DNA from: Agrococcus casei LMG 22410
GTDB taxonomy: Bacteria > Actinomycetota > Actinomycetes > Actinomycetales > Microbacteriaceae
Assembly (NCBI RefSeq): GCF_900163565.1
Contig: NZ_FUHU01000043.1
Span: 82,747 to 146,746, forward strand
Length of the DNA stretch: 64,000 bases
Direction: 5' to 3'
Made by a program: the position numbers and the translations under genes. Within the stretch, counting starts at the first letter, position 1; each line of letters starts with the position of its first letter. The notes under the pieces were generated by a model. The model saw only the letters and a program-made list of their open reading frames with translations, was not told the origin of the DNA and did not search any database. Shown in pieces: positions 1 to 7,748 of the stretch.

Positions 1-1098
1 CTACACATGGAGCTCGTGCACGGCTCCTACGCCGCCGCCGGCCTCGTGCTCGCCGCCATCTCTGCCGGCCAGGCGATCGCAACACCCGTCACCACGAGAC
101 TCATGTCGAAGTTCGGCACCCGGTGGCTGCTGCTGTTCACCGTGGTCGTCAGCGCCGCAGCCGTCTTCGCCCTCGCCGTGCTGCAGGTGCCGCTCTGGGT
201 CGACGTGGTATTCGGCGCCGTCGCCGGCGTGACGATGCCGCCCATCGCACCCGCCGTGCGCACGCTCTATCCCCGCCTCGTGCCGCAGCGGCAGCTGGCA
301 CCGCTCTACTCGCTCGACGCGACGCTGCAGGAGCTCATCTGGGTGCTCGGCCCCGTCGCCGTCACGTTCCTGGCCACCACATTCAATCCCACTGCGGCAC
401 TCGTCGTCGGAGCCTCCGTGCAGCTGGTCGGCGGCCTGTGGTTCGTGCTGCTGCGCGAGATCGGCAACCTGCGCATCCCGCCGACGAACAAGCGGATGGG
501 CGGCGTGCTGAAGAAGCGCCCCGTGCTGCTCGTGACGGTCGTCGGGTTCCTGATGATCGGCTCGTTCGCAGCAGCTGAGGCCGGTGTCGTCTCGGTCTTC
601 GGCCACGACGGCCCGCAGGCCGGCGTCGTGCTCGCCGTCTCTGCACTCGGCTCGCTCATCGGCGGCTTCACGTTCGGCCACCGCCGCATCACGAAGTGGT
701 CGCTCGCAATCCGCGGCGGCATCATGGTCTTCGGATTCCTGCTGGCCCCGTTCGTCATCAACATCTGGGGCCTGTCGATCGGCATGTTCATCGCCGGAAT
801 CGGATGCGCACCCGCCCTGGCAGCAGTCAGTGCAATCGTCGCAGGGTCGGTGAAGTTCGCTGACACCCCCGAGGCTTACGGCTGGGTCAACTCGGGCCAG
901 CTGATCGGAACAGCCCTCGCCTCTGCACTCGCCGGCGTGCTGATCGACTCGAACGGCCCCCTCGGCGGTCTGCTCGTCGCGCTCGCGTTCGCGATCGCCG
1001 GAGTCGCGATCGCCGCGATCTTCCGCAAACATCAGCCAGACCTCTCCGACGGCATCCACGAACCGCCGCCCACAGCGCCCGTCGAGATCCCGAGGTAG
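1..1098 (+). CDS. MFS transporter, 5' end missing
   Basis: This is an integral membrane transporter of the major facilitator superfamily, probably a drug or metabolite exporter. The frame is open to the first base of the window. The first in-frame ATG lies at 7, but the protein read from there begins directly in the loop before the second membrane helix, so I infer the true start lies upstream and the first helix is missing. About ten further hydrophobic segments follow. The motif A region is visible as a short loop with RLMSKFGTRW after the second helix. The stop at 1096-1098 is two bases before the GTG of a TetR-type regulator, so the two are probably cotranscribed and the regulator may control the pump. 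The substrate cannot be read from the sequence. Confidence 0.85.
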   Translation, partial: LHMELVHGSYAAAGLVLAAISAGQAIATPVTTRLMSKFGTRWLLLFTVVVSAAAVFALAVLQVPLWVDVVFGAVAGVTMPPIAPAVRTLYPRLVPQRQLAPLYSLDATLQELIWVLGPVAVTFLATTFNPTAALVVGASVQLVGGLWFVLLREIGNLRIPPTNKRMGGVLKKRPVLLVTVVGFLMIGSFAAAEAGVVSVFGHDGPQAGVVLAVSALGSLIGGFTFGHRRITKWSLAIRGGIMVFGFLLAPFVINIWGLSIGMFIAGIGCAPALAAVSAIVAGSVKFADTPEAYGWVNSGQLIGTALASALAGVLIDSNGPLGGLLVALAFAIAGVAIAAIFRKHQPDLSDGIHEPPPTAPVEIPR

Positions 1099-1100
1099 CG

Positions 1101-2033
1101 GTGACACGACGACAGGAGCCCGTCGAGGGCGCTCTGGAGGGCATGCCGCACGGCATCGCAGCGTCATGGGGCATCGCCGCCGAAGGGCAGCGTGGCCCCA
1201 AGCGCGAGCTGTCGCTCGAGCGCATCACAGAAGCCGCAATTGCCATCGCCGACGACGAGGGCCTCGAGTCGGTGTCGATGAGCAAGGTCGCGACAGCCCT
1301 CGGCTACACTCCGATGTCGCTGTACCGCTACGTGACCGGCAAGGACGACCTGCTGCAGCTGATGTTCGACGCGGCCTCCGACGTGCCGCTCGCGTCGACC
1401 GAGGGCACATGGCGCGAACAGCTGACCCACTGGGCAGCCGTCGTGCGCGCCGGCTATCGCGCGCATCCGTGGCTCGCCGCCATTCCCCCGTCAGCGACGC
1501 CCACCACGCCGAACCGCATCGCGATTGTCGAAGCCGGACTCCACGCGATGCGCTCGCTGCACGCACCCGGCCCCATCAAGCTCTCGGTGACGCTGCTGCT
1601 GCTCGGCTACGTCGCGATGTACCAGACCGCAAGCCGAGACAGCGTCGACCCCGCGGTGCGCAGCGCACTGCGCATGCTGATCGACGTCGAGTCCTATCCC
1701 GAACTCGCACCGCTGGTCGCCGACGGCGTCTTCGACGAGCCGATCATCGACAGCGACAGCACGTTCTACTTCGGCTTCCAGCGCTTTCTCGACGGCATCG
1801 AAGCATGGATGCACGCTGAAGGACACGTCGACGATCCAGCTCCCGACCTCCCGGCGGCGATCGTGCGCGACGGCGGAGTGCGCGCTGCGCAGAAGGCTGT
1901 GCGAGAGGCTGAAGAGCGCCTCCGAGCCGCACAGGCGAAGGCGAGCCAAGCGATCGCCAAAGTCGCAGACCGCGAGCGCAAGGCCGCTGAGAAGATCGCA
2001 GCGAAGGAAGAGAAGAAGCGCCAGAAGGGCTGA
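1101..2033 (+). CDS. TetR/AcrR family transcriptional regulator
   Basis: This is a DNA-binding repressor-type regulator of about 310 residues starting at a GTG; an ATG at 1143 is an alternative. After a 35-residue variable head comes a TetR helix-turn-helix (SMSKVATALGYTPMSLYRYV) and then a C-terminal ligand domain like that of tetracycline-repressor-type proteins (TetR_C family). The last 60 residues are an alanine, lysine, arginine and glutamate rich helix ending in repeated KK/EK pairs, longer than the usual family length of about 200-250 residues. It follows the MFS gene by two bases, which suggests that it regulates that transporter. Ligand unknown. Confidence 0.85.
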   Translation: MTRRQEPVEGALEGMPHGIAASWGIAAEGQRGPKRELSLERITEAAIAIADDEGLESVSMSKVATALGYTPMSLYRYVTGKDDLLQLMFDAASDVPLASTEGTWREQLTHWAAVVRAGYRAHPWLAAIPPSATPTTPNRIAIVEAGLHAMRSLHAPGPIKLSVTLLLLGYVAMYQTASRDSVDPAVRSALRMLIDVESYPELAPLVADGVFDEPIIDSDSTFYFGFQRFLDGIEAWMHAEGHVDDPAPDLPAAIVRDGGVRAAQKAVREAEERLRAAQAKASQAIAKVADRERKAAEKIAAKEEKKRQKG

Positions 2034-2081
2034 GACCCTGAACGGGGACTTCTCCTCGTTGTGCCGTCGCGGAGCGCCGCA

Positions 2082-2087
2082 TAGATT
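2082..2087 (+). promoter_or_regulatory. Probable -10 hexamer of the toxin cassette
   Basis: TAGATT fits the actinobacterial TANNNT -10 pattern and lies just before the only strong Shine-Dalgarno (2095-2103) of the cassette. No clear -35 was seen. Inference from pattern only. Confidence 0.4.
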
Positions 2088-2108
2088 CTTATGCGGAAGG
2101 GAGACCAC

Positions 2109-2828
2109 GTGTCCATCAATCTGCCCGGTGAACTCGCATGGGTGCTCAACATGCTCGGCTATGACTGGCCTGAGATCGACGAGGACGAAGTCCGTCGTGG
2201 TGCTGGATTCACCCGTGACTTCGAGACCGATCTCGAGGGTGCCCTTCAGAAGGCCGACTCCACCATCAACGACGACTTCGGCACCATCATCCAGACGGGC
2301 GCCGCGAAGTCGCTCATGAATGCCTGGGATGAGAACAAGTCGAGCAACATCACCAAGATGTACGAGCTGCTCGATCCGGCCGCGACTGCCATGGACCTCT
2401 TCGCCGCAGCTGTCGAAGCGCTGAAGATCAAAGTCATCGCCGAACTCGTGATCACAGCCGCCCAGCTCGCGGTCACCGCTGCGACAGCGTTCGTCACAGC
2501 CGGTGCGAGCGCCGCTGCGAACGCCGCGATCATGTTCGCCCGCAAGAAGGCGCTCGACTTCGTGACGAACGTCATCATCGACCAGCTGGTCGGCCAGATC
2601 CTCGACATGGTCATCGAGCCGCTCTCGGGCGCACTCGTGAACCTCGCGAATCGCGTGATGGACGCACCGCTGACGCAGGGCATGATCGGCGACCCGCGCG
2701 AGTACCGCGCAGACCTTGCGGCACTCGAGACCGCGGCGAGCGACCTCGACTCGAACGCCACCGACCAGGAGCGGATCACGCAGGACTACGTGAGCAGCAT
2801 GACTTCACTGCAGATTGTGACGGGATAG
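2109..2828 (+). CDS. CpnT-like WXG100 N-terminal module protein (T7SS delivery partner)
   Basis: I chose the GTG at 2109 because GGAAGGGAG ends five bases before it; the ATG at 2091 has no ribosome binding site. The 239-residue product opens with the LPGELAWVLNMLGYDWP signature typical of the N-terminal WXG100-like domain of CpnT-type type VII secretion toxins. A long alanine-rich helical stretch follows (about residues 85-145), as expected of the four-helix trafficking module. In CpnT-type proteins this module is fused to a C-terminal toxin; here it ends with a stop codon and the nuclease is a separate gene four bases downstream. I infer that it is the secretion or chaperone partner of that nuclease. 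No secretion machinery lies in the window. Confidence 0.7.
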   Translation: MSINLPGELAWVLNMLGYDWPEIDEDEVRRGAGFTRDFETDLEGALQKADSTINDDFGTIIQTGAAKSLMNAWDENKSSNITKMYELLDPAATAMDLFAAAVEALKIKVIAELVITAAQLAVTAATAFVTAGASAAANAAIMFARKKALDFVTNVIIDQLVGQILDMVIEPLSGALVNLANRVMDAPLTQGMIGDPREYRADLAALETAASDLDSNATDQERITQDYVSSMTSLQIVTG

Positions 2829-2832
2829 CACC

Positions 2833-3489
2833 ATGGCATCCAAACTCAGCCAGACCGCACGCGACATTCTCGACCACCTCAAGCGCGCATCCGATGACAT
2901 CGGCGTTTCGGTGCCGAGCAACATCAACAAGAACTCCGCGCTGTTCCGCGAGATCAAAGACGGCACCGTGAAGGTCGACGACCGCTTCAAGGCTCCGAAG
3001 AAGAAGATCGACGGGGCCGACCGCAAGAAGGTCGAAGCTGACTCGAACTACAAGCCCACCGATGCCGAGAAGGCAGAGAAGAAGCGGGTTCGCGACAAGT
3101 CGCCCAACAGCGACGCGAAGAAGCACACAGAAAAAGAAGGCAACACCGACGACTACTACCCCGACAACCCCGACGTTCAGAACACTCCCGGCTATGGCGA
3201 CAAGATGCACGCCGACCACGCGTTCGCCTACGACAACATGTGGGATCTTCCCGGATTCCGCGACCTGCCCGAGGCTCAGAAGGTCGAAGTCGCAAACACA
3301 CTGCACAACTTCGTCGGCATCGACGGCGGCGTCAACTCGTCGATGGGCAACAAGGGTCCCGACTGGCCGGGCCACAGCAAGTACGGCCCGCTGAGCCCCG
3401 AGGGCCGTGCGCGCCTCGAGACGAACCACTGGCTCGGCGAGCTCGCGGTCAAGCTTCATATACTGAGACTGCTCGAACAGAACGGCTGA
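2833..3489 (+). CDS. HNH/ENDO VII-like nuclease toxin (putative T7SS effector)
   Basis: The 218-residue protein has a helical head (1-50), a lysine/aspartate-rich low-complexity linker (50-115) and a compact C-terminal domain (115-218). That domain carries MHADH (H126, D128, H129), then NTLHNFVGIDGGVNSSMGNK (155-174) and H181, the layout of HNH-superfamily nuclease tips found in bacterial polymorphic toxins, in which a DH motif, an asparagine in the NF(I/V)G segment and a later histidine build the metal site. I infer a DNase or RNase toxin. It has no signal peptide, in keeping with type VII export. It is translated right after the WXG100-like protein and before two putative immunity genes. 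Exact nuclease family not assigned. Confidence 0.65.
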   Translation: MASKLSQTARDILDHLKRASDDIGVSVPSNINKNSALFREIKDGTVKVDDRFKAPKKKIDGADRKKVEADSNYKPTDAEKAEKKRVRDKSPNSDAKKHTEKEGNTDDYYPDNPDVQNTPGYGDKMHADHAFAYDNMWDLPGFRDLPEAQKVEVANTLHNFVGIDGGVNSSMGNKGPDWPGHSKYGPLSPEGRARLETNHWLGELAVKLHILRLLEQNG

Positions 3490-3503
3490 GGAGGCAGGAC
3501 TCT

Positions 3504-4145
3504 GTGAACGAAACGACGACGATCACCCGACAGGCCGGCGAACACACGCTTCGCGCAACAGCAGCCGCCCAGTTCTCACAGATGGTCGAAGACATCCTCG
3601 ACGTCCTCGAAGGGCAACAGGCGAACCTGCGCGACGGCTACGTGTTGCAGTTCGGCTGGGGACCGATCTTCCTCGAGGCAGAGGACGACGCGCTTCGGCT
3701 CCGGACTCCCGACTACTCGAGAGACGCCGCAAACGATCGCACAGAAGACCTCTCCGGCGCCATCGCGATCCAGGTCAGCCAGATGTGGCTGCCGAGGGCC
3801 GCAAATGTCAGGCCGATGGGGCTGCGGTTCGACCAGGAGATCCTCATTCAGCGCGGGTGGCGCGAGCGGACCGACTTCGAAGCCTCGCGCAGAATCTCGA
3901 AGCACGAGATCTTCTCCGGCTGGTTCATCTGCGACACCACAGACCGTGGCGAGCCCTACCCCCACGACGAGATCGAGAAGGTCGAGGCATGGGAGGTCGT
4001 GCAGCACCGTCCTGAGCTCTCCCAGGTGCTCGCACTGCCGGCCGACACCCTCACGATCCTCCTCGACCGCGAGATCTATCGCGTCATCAAGCTCGACGGC
4101 GAAGACGACAACGAGCTGCTGTACGAGAACACAGACGAAGCCTGA
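3504..4145 (+). CDS. Putative immunity protein 1 of the toxin cassette
   Basis: A 213-residue soluble, acidic protein starting at a GTG with a perfect AGGAGG nine bases upstream (3489-3494). No signal peptide, membrane segment or catalytic motif is visible and I do not recognise the family. Its central part (FGWGPI ... DLSGAIAIQVSQ ... GWFICDTT) aligns by eye with the next gene, so the two are paralogues. Position directly after the nuclease gene, acidity and the strong ribosome binding site suggest an antitoxin or immunity protein that binds the nuclease in the cytoplasm. That role is inference from context. Confidence 0.55.
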   Translation: MNETTTITRQAGEHTLRATAAAQFSQMVEDILDVLEGQQANLRDGYVLQFGWGPIFLEAEDDALRLRTPDYSRDAANDRTEDLSGAIAIQVSQMWLPRAANVRPMGLRFDQEILIQRGWRERTDFEASRRISKHEIFSGWFICDTTDRGEPYPHDEIEKVEAWEVVQHRPELSQVLALPADTLTILLDREIYRVIKLDGEDDNELLYENTDEA

Positions 4146-4164
4146 GCCGAACGGAAGCCTGACC

Positions 4165-4782
4165 ATGGACGCCGGCGACTTCACCACCACGGGCCGACGC
4201 GCAGGCGGTGCCGACATCGAGATCGACACGATCCCCGCTGTCGCGTTTCTGGCCGAAGAGCTGCTGACCTACCTCGAGAAGAACCCCGAAATGGTTCATG
4301 ACGACTCCGTGATCGACTACGGCTGGTCGCCCATCCGTCTGACGCCCTTTGACGACGTGCTCGTGGCCCAGGTTCCCAATGTCGTCACGAATCCCAGGAC
4401 CGACGTCACCGCCGACCTCTCGACGGTGCTCTGGATCCGTGCGCAGCAATGGCTGCTCGCCGAGAAGACCGGTCTCGAGCTCGAAGAGCTGTCGTACCTC
4501 GACGACGTCCAGATCGCAGAAGGATGGCGCACAGGAGCACAGATTCACATGCGCCGCCACCGCGGCCGCTGGCTGATCGCTGCGAGCGAGGTCACTGACG
4601 AAGCAACAGCCGACGAGACCCTGTGGAGCCCGCTTCCGTCGTGGGAGTTGCTGCGTATCGCTCTCCCCCTCGCTTACTGCCTCTGGCTTCCCGAAGGCAC
4701 GACAGCAGTCGTCGACGAGAATGAGATCCTCGAAGTCCGCGACGGCACGCCCGAACGTGGCCTGCGCTTGGACGCCGTATGA
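4165..4782 (+). CDS. Putative immunity protein 2, paralogue of the preceding gene
   Basis: A 205-residue acidic protein that starts 19 bases after the previous stop. It shares the order of motifs with its neighbour: a helical head, YGWSPI (compare FGWGPI), a TADLSTVLWIRAQQW segment (compare the DLSGAIAIQVSQMW segment) and a C-terminal GRWLIAASE strand (compare GWFICDTTD). Many polymorphic toxin loci carry tandem duplicated or alternative immunity genes, which is the most likely explanation. Function is inferred only from context; no catalytic residues are visible. Confidence 0.5.
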   Translation: MDAGDFTTTGRRAGGADIEIDTIPAVAFLAEELLTYLEKNPEMVHDDSVIDYGWSPIRLTPFDDVLVAQVPNVVTNPRTDVTADLSTVLWIRAQQWLLAEKTGLELEELSYLDDVQIAEGWRTGAQIHMRRHRGRWLIAASEVTDEATADETLWSPLPSWELLRIALPLAYCLWLPEGTTAVVDENEILEVRDGTPERGLRLDAV

Positions 4783-4855
4783 AAAACCGGTGAACACTCC
4801 CTGATCTCTGCCGAATAGCGGCCCTGACGGGGGTTTCGAGTGCAACCATGCTGCC

Positions 4856-6094
4856 ATGGCAGAAGCGCAGCTGGGCAGTGACGCTCTCGCGTATGTCGCG
4901 TTCTGGGCCCGCACCCAGGCATGGTTCCCGCGCGAGGCCGATGACCCTGTCGTCTTCACCGACGAGATCCGCCTGCCCCGTGCTGACGCGCGCATCCTGT
5001 TCGCTCGCAGCGGCGCATACGCCTTCATCATCCCCATCGCGCTCAGCCACGAGCAGCATCCGGCGTCGATCGCATTCGTAAACGGCGTATGGCTCATCGA
5101 CGGACTCGAGCACGCCGCTACCCAGCAGGAGCTGCTCGACGCCGCGACCGGCCACGTGCACACAGCGTGCCTGCGCGGAACCGGCGGCGCGCGCTTGCGC
5201 ACAGAAGAAGACGGAACGGATTGGCAGACCGCCTTCCGGCGCGTGCTGCGCGGAGACGCGAGTGTCGAGGCACGTCTCAGCGATGACCTCTACCGCAGCG
5301 GATCCGTCGCGATGCCCCAGGTGCTGAGCCAGCTGTCAGCCGAGTGGCACGACGGCAATGCAGATCGCGTAAGCGAATTTCTGCTGGTGCGCGAGCGGTG
5401 GCCCGGCGAACGACGCGCTGTCGAACTGCTCGAGGCGTCAGCTGCTGCCGCGGCAGCCGGCAGAGCATCCGACGACTCCACTGAGACGGCCCGACGGATG
5501 GGTGAGGTCATCGCCGTGCTGCACGACGCCGCAGGCGCCTCTGAAGCTCCTGGCGCATCCGCTTCGCTCCGCATCATCGAAGACGTGCTCGACGAAGATC
5601 TGCTTCCCGCCCGTGATCGGGAGTGGCTGAGCGCCGAGTGCCTGCGGTTTCGACACATGCAGCGGCGCATGCGCCCGGCCCCCACGCTGCCGGGCCTCAC
5701 CCTCGATTCGATGCTGCTCGCAGACGACAGCGCAGGCTTCTTCGACCTCGCGAGCGACTACCGCGGAGTCGGACTCAACGCCGACGACGCCGGACGCCTC
5801 GCCTTCGGAGTCGTCTGCATCGCCGAACGCGCATCCAAGACTCCGCTCACGTCATGGGTGACCGTCACGATCGAGTCACTGGCAGAGGGCGCTCGCATGG
5901 ACTCGCCACCAGAGCTCGTGTCGCTGCGCATCGCGATGCTCGCCGAAGCGCTGTCCGTGCTGCGAGGGCAGCCGACTCTCGCCGCACCCCGTTGCATCGA
6001 CAGGCAGACGCTGTTGTCGGCCGGTGAGCGAACACTCGACTACCTGCGCGAACACGGCTCCGCGCTTTCGCTGCGGAGCCGTCTGCTGGCGTGA
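4856..6094 (+). CDS. Unrecognised 412-residue protein, maltokinase-cap-like N-terminus
   Basis: I cannot assign a function. Residues 15-105 follow the pattern of the N-terminal cap domain of maltokinase-like proteins (WF near the start, then a strand reading YAFIIPIAL, then WLIDGLEHAATQQELLDA), but the rest lacks the kinase motifs of that family: there is no HGD and no DFE-type motif. The second half is helical, alanine and leucine rich. No signal peptide or membrane segment is seen. It follows the toxin cassette after a 73-bp gap on the same strand and converges with galU three bases downstream. It may be a degenerate kinase-like protein or an unrelated cytosolic protein. Confidence 0.5.
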   Translation: MAEAQLGSDALAYVAFWARTQAWFPREADDPVVFTDEIRLPRADARILFARSGAYAFIIPIALSHEQHPASIAFVNGVWLIDGLEHAATQQELLDAATGHVHTACLRGTGGARLRTEEDGTDWQTAFRRVLRGDASVEARLSDDLYRSGSVAMPQVLSQLSAEWHDGNADRVSEFLLVRERWPGERRAVELLEASAAAAAAGRASDDSTETARRMGEVIAVLHDAAGASEAPGASASLRIIEDVLDEDLLPARDREWLSAECLRFRHMQRRMRPAPTLPGLTLDSMLLADDSAGFFDLASDYRGVGLNADDAGRLAFGVVCIAERASKTPLTSWVTVTIESLAEGARMDSPPELVSLRIAMLAEALSVLRGQPTLAAPRCIDRQTLLSAGERTLDYLREHGSALSLRSRLLA

Positions 6095-6097
6095 ACG

Positions 6098-6982
6098 CTA
6101 CTGCGCGCTGCCGTAGTGGTCGCGCATCCAGCTGCGCAGATCGTCGCCGAGGTCGTCGCGCTCGAGGGCGAGCTCGATGATCGCCTTGATGTAGCTGAGC
6201 TTGTCGCCCGTGTCGAAGCGGCGGCCGCGAAACACGACGCCGTGCACACCCTGCTCGGGGTTGCGCGCCATGGCGTCGAGGGCATCGGTCAGCTGGATCT
6301 CGCCGCCGCGGCCGGGCTCGGTGTGCTCGAGCACATCGAACACGTCGGGCTGCAGCACGTAGCGTCCGATGATCGCCAGGTTCGAGGGCGCGTCTTCGGC
6401 AGCGGGCTTCTCGACCAGGCCACTGACCTTGACGAGGCCGTCTTGACCGGTCTCTTCGACAGTCGCGATGCCGTAGAGGTGTGTCTGCGACGGGTCGACC
6501 TCCATCAGCGCGATGACGCTGGTGCCGGTACTGACGGTCGCAGCGAGCATGTCTTTGAGCAGCGTCTCGTCGGAGTGAATCAGATCATCGCCGAGCAGCA
6601 CCGCAAAGGGCTCGTTGCCGACGTGCTGCTTCGCCTTGTGCACGGCGTGGCCGAGACCACGGGGGTCTCCCTGACGCATGTAATGGATCTCACCCAGTTC
6701 GGTCGACGCTTTGACGTCGGCGAGACGCTTCGAGTCGCCCTTGTTCATGAGGGTCGCCTCGAGCTCAGTGGCACGGTCGAAGTGGTTCTCAAGCGCGTTC
6801 TTGTTGCGTCCCGTCACCATGAGCACGTCGTGCAGGCCAGCCGCCGTCGCCTCTTCGACGACGTACTGGATCGCCGGCTTGTCGACAACGGGCAGCATCT
6901 CTTTCGGCAGTGCCTTCGTTGCGGGAAGGAAGCGCGTGCCGAGGCCTGCTACGGGAATAACCGCTTTTGTCACCTGAGTCAT
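6098..6982 (-). CDS. galU: UTP-glucose-1-phosphate uridylyltransferase
   Basis: The enzyme makes UDP-glucose from UTP and glucose 1-phosphate, a precursor for cell-wall and envelope glycans. The 294-residue protein has the nucleotidyltransferase signature GLGTRFLPATKALPKEM near residue 13, GDD at about 130, and the LTDAL and FDTGDK motifs of bacterial GalU near residues 240 and 265. Length is normal for the family. The ATG at 6982 is preceded by a TAGTCT hexamer seven bases away and no Shine-Dalgarno, so the mRNA is probably leaderless. It is divergent from the SRAP gene with a 55-bp gap. Confidence 0.95.
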   Translation of the reverse strand: MTQVTKAVIPVAGLGTRFLPATKALPKEMLPVVDKPAIQYVVEEATAAGLHDVLMVTGRNKNALENHFDRATELEATLMNKGDSKRLADVKASTELGEIHYMRQGDPRGLGHAVHKAKQHVGNEPFAVLLGDDLIHSDETLLKDMLAATVSTGTSVIALMEVDPSQTHLYGIATVEETGQDGLVKVSGLVEKPAAEDAPSNLAIIGRYVLQPDVFDVLEHTEPGRGGEIQLTDALDAMARNPEQGVHGVVFRGRRFDTGDKLSYIKAIIELALERDDLGDDLRSWMRDHYGSAQ

Positions 6983-6989
6983 AGAGCTA

Positions 6990-6995
6990 AGACTA
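6990..6995 (-). promoter_or_regulatory. -10 element of leaderless galU
   Basis: TAGTCT on the minus strand, with seven bases between it and the ATG. There is no ribosome binding site in between, so transcription should start at or next to the start codon. Confidence 0.5.
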
Positions 6996-7024
6996 ACAAG
7001 CGTGTCTGCCCGAACGTCATTCAC

Positions 7025-7030
7025 TACGCT
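7025..7030 (+). promoter_or_regulatory. -10 element of leaderless SRAP gene
   Basis: TACGCT followed by seven bases and the ATG at 7038. This fits the TANNNT-N6/7-start arrangement seen repeatedly in this window. Confidence 0.45.
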
Positions 7031-7037
7031 GGTGAGT

Positions 7038-7748
7038 ATGTGCGGTCGTTTCGTTGTCGCCAGGGCGAATGCAGACTTGCTGCCGCTGTTCGAGATCGAC
7101 AGCTCAGGCAGCGATCTCCCTGAGCCTTCGTACAACATCGCACCGACACACTCGATTCCGGTCATTCTCGACTCACTGAAGACCGAGCAACGAAGGCTCG
7201 AATCCGCGCGCTGGGGGCTTGTGCCGCCCTTTAAGAAATCTCTGAAAGACGGCCCCACTCCGTTCAATGCGCGTGTCGAGAAACTCGGCTCGAGCGGCAT
7301 GTACCGAGGAGCATTCAGCTCGCGCAGGGCGATCATCCCCGCCTCGGGATTCTTCGAGCGCCGCAAGCTCAGCGACCTGCAATCGTTCTACATCACACCG
7401 GCTGATGGCTCCGTCCTGGCATTCGCAGGGCTCTACGAATGGTGGCGAGACCCCGCAGACAGCTCATGGCTGCTCTCGGCGACGATTGTGACGCATCCGC
7501 CCCAGGGGCAGATGACCGAAGTGCACGACCGCGAGCCCCTCTACCTCGACGACACCATGCTCGACGCGTGGCTCGATCCGACTGAGCCCGGCGACGAGGG
7601 CCTGCTCGCAGCTGTCGCCGAATCGTCTGCCGAAGTCGCCGCGGGCCTTGAGTTCCGCGAGGTGGGCGACGCATGGCTGTCGACAGCCAAAGGCCAGTAC
7701 GTCAACGCACCAGAGCTGATCGAGCCTGCCCCGAAAGGAGCTGCATGA
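7038..7748 (+). CDS. SRAP domain (YedK/HMCES-type) abasic site processing protein
   Basis: SRAP proteins crosslink through Cys2 to abasic sites in single-stranded DNA and shield them from strand cleavage. The start codon is followed directly by Cys-Gly-Arg-Phe, so Cys2 becomes N-terminal after methionine removal, which fixes the start at 7038. Further family landmarks are SYNIAPTHSIPVI (about residue 30), the FNARVEKL segment near 75 and the GFFERR segment near 100, with a conserved histidine in VTHPP near 155. Length (236) matches the family. The stop overlaps the ATG of the next gene (ATGA), so the two are translationally coupled. An SOS-like box and dnaE2 lie about 1 kb downstream. Confidence 0.9.
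   Translation: MCGRFVVARANADLLPLFEIDSSGSDLPEPSYNIAPTHSIPVILDSLKTEQRRLESARWGLVPPFKKSLKDGPTPFNARVEKLGSSGMYRGAFSSRRAIIPASGFFERRKLSDLQSFYITPADGSVLAFAGLYEWWRDPADSSWLLSATIVTHPPQGQMTEVHDREPLYLDDTMLDAWLDPTEPGDEGLLAAVAESSAEVAAGLEFREVGDAWLSTAKGQYVNAPELIEPAPKGAA

Noticed and set aside
2109..4782. Complete type VII secretion locus
   Set aside because: No EccB, EccC, EccD, EccE or mycosin gene is present; only the effector side is visible here.
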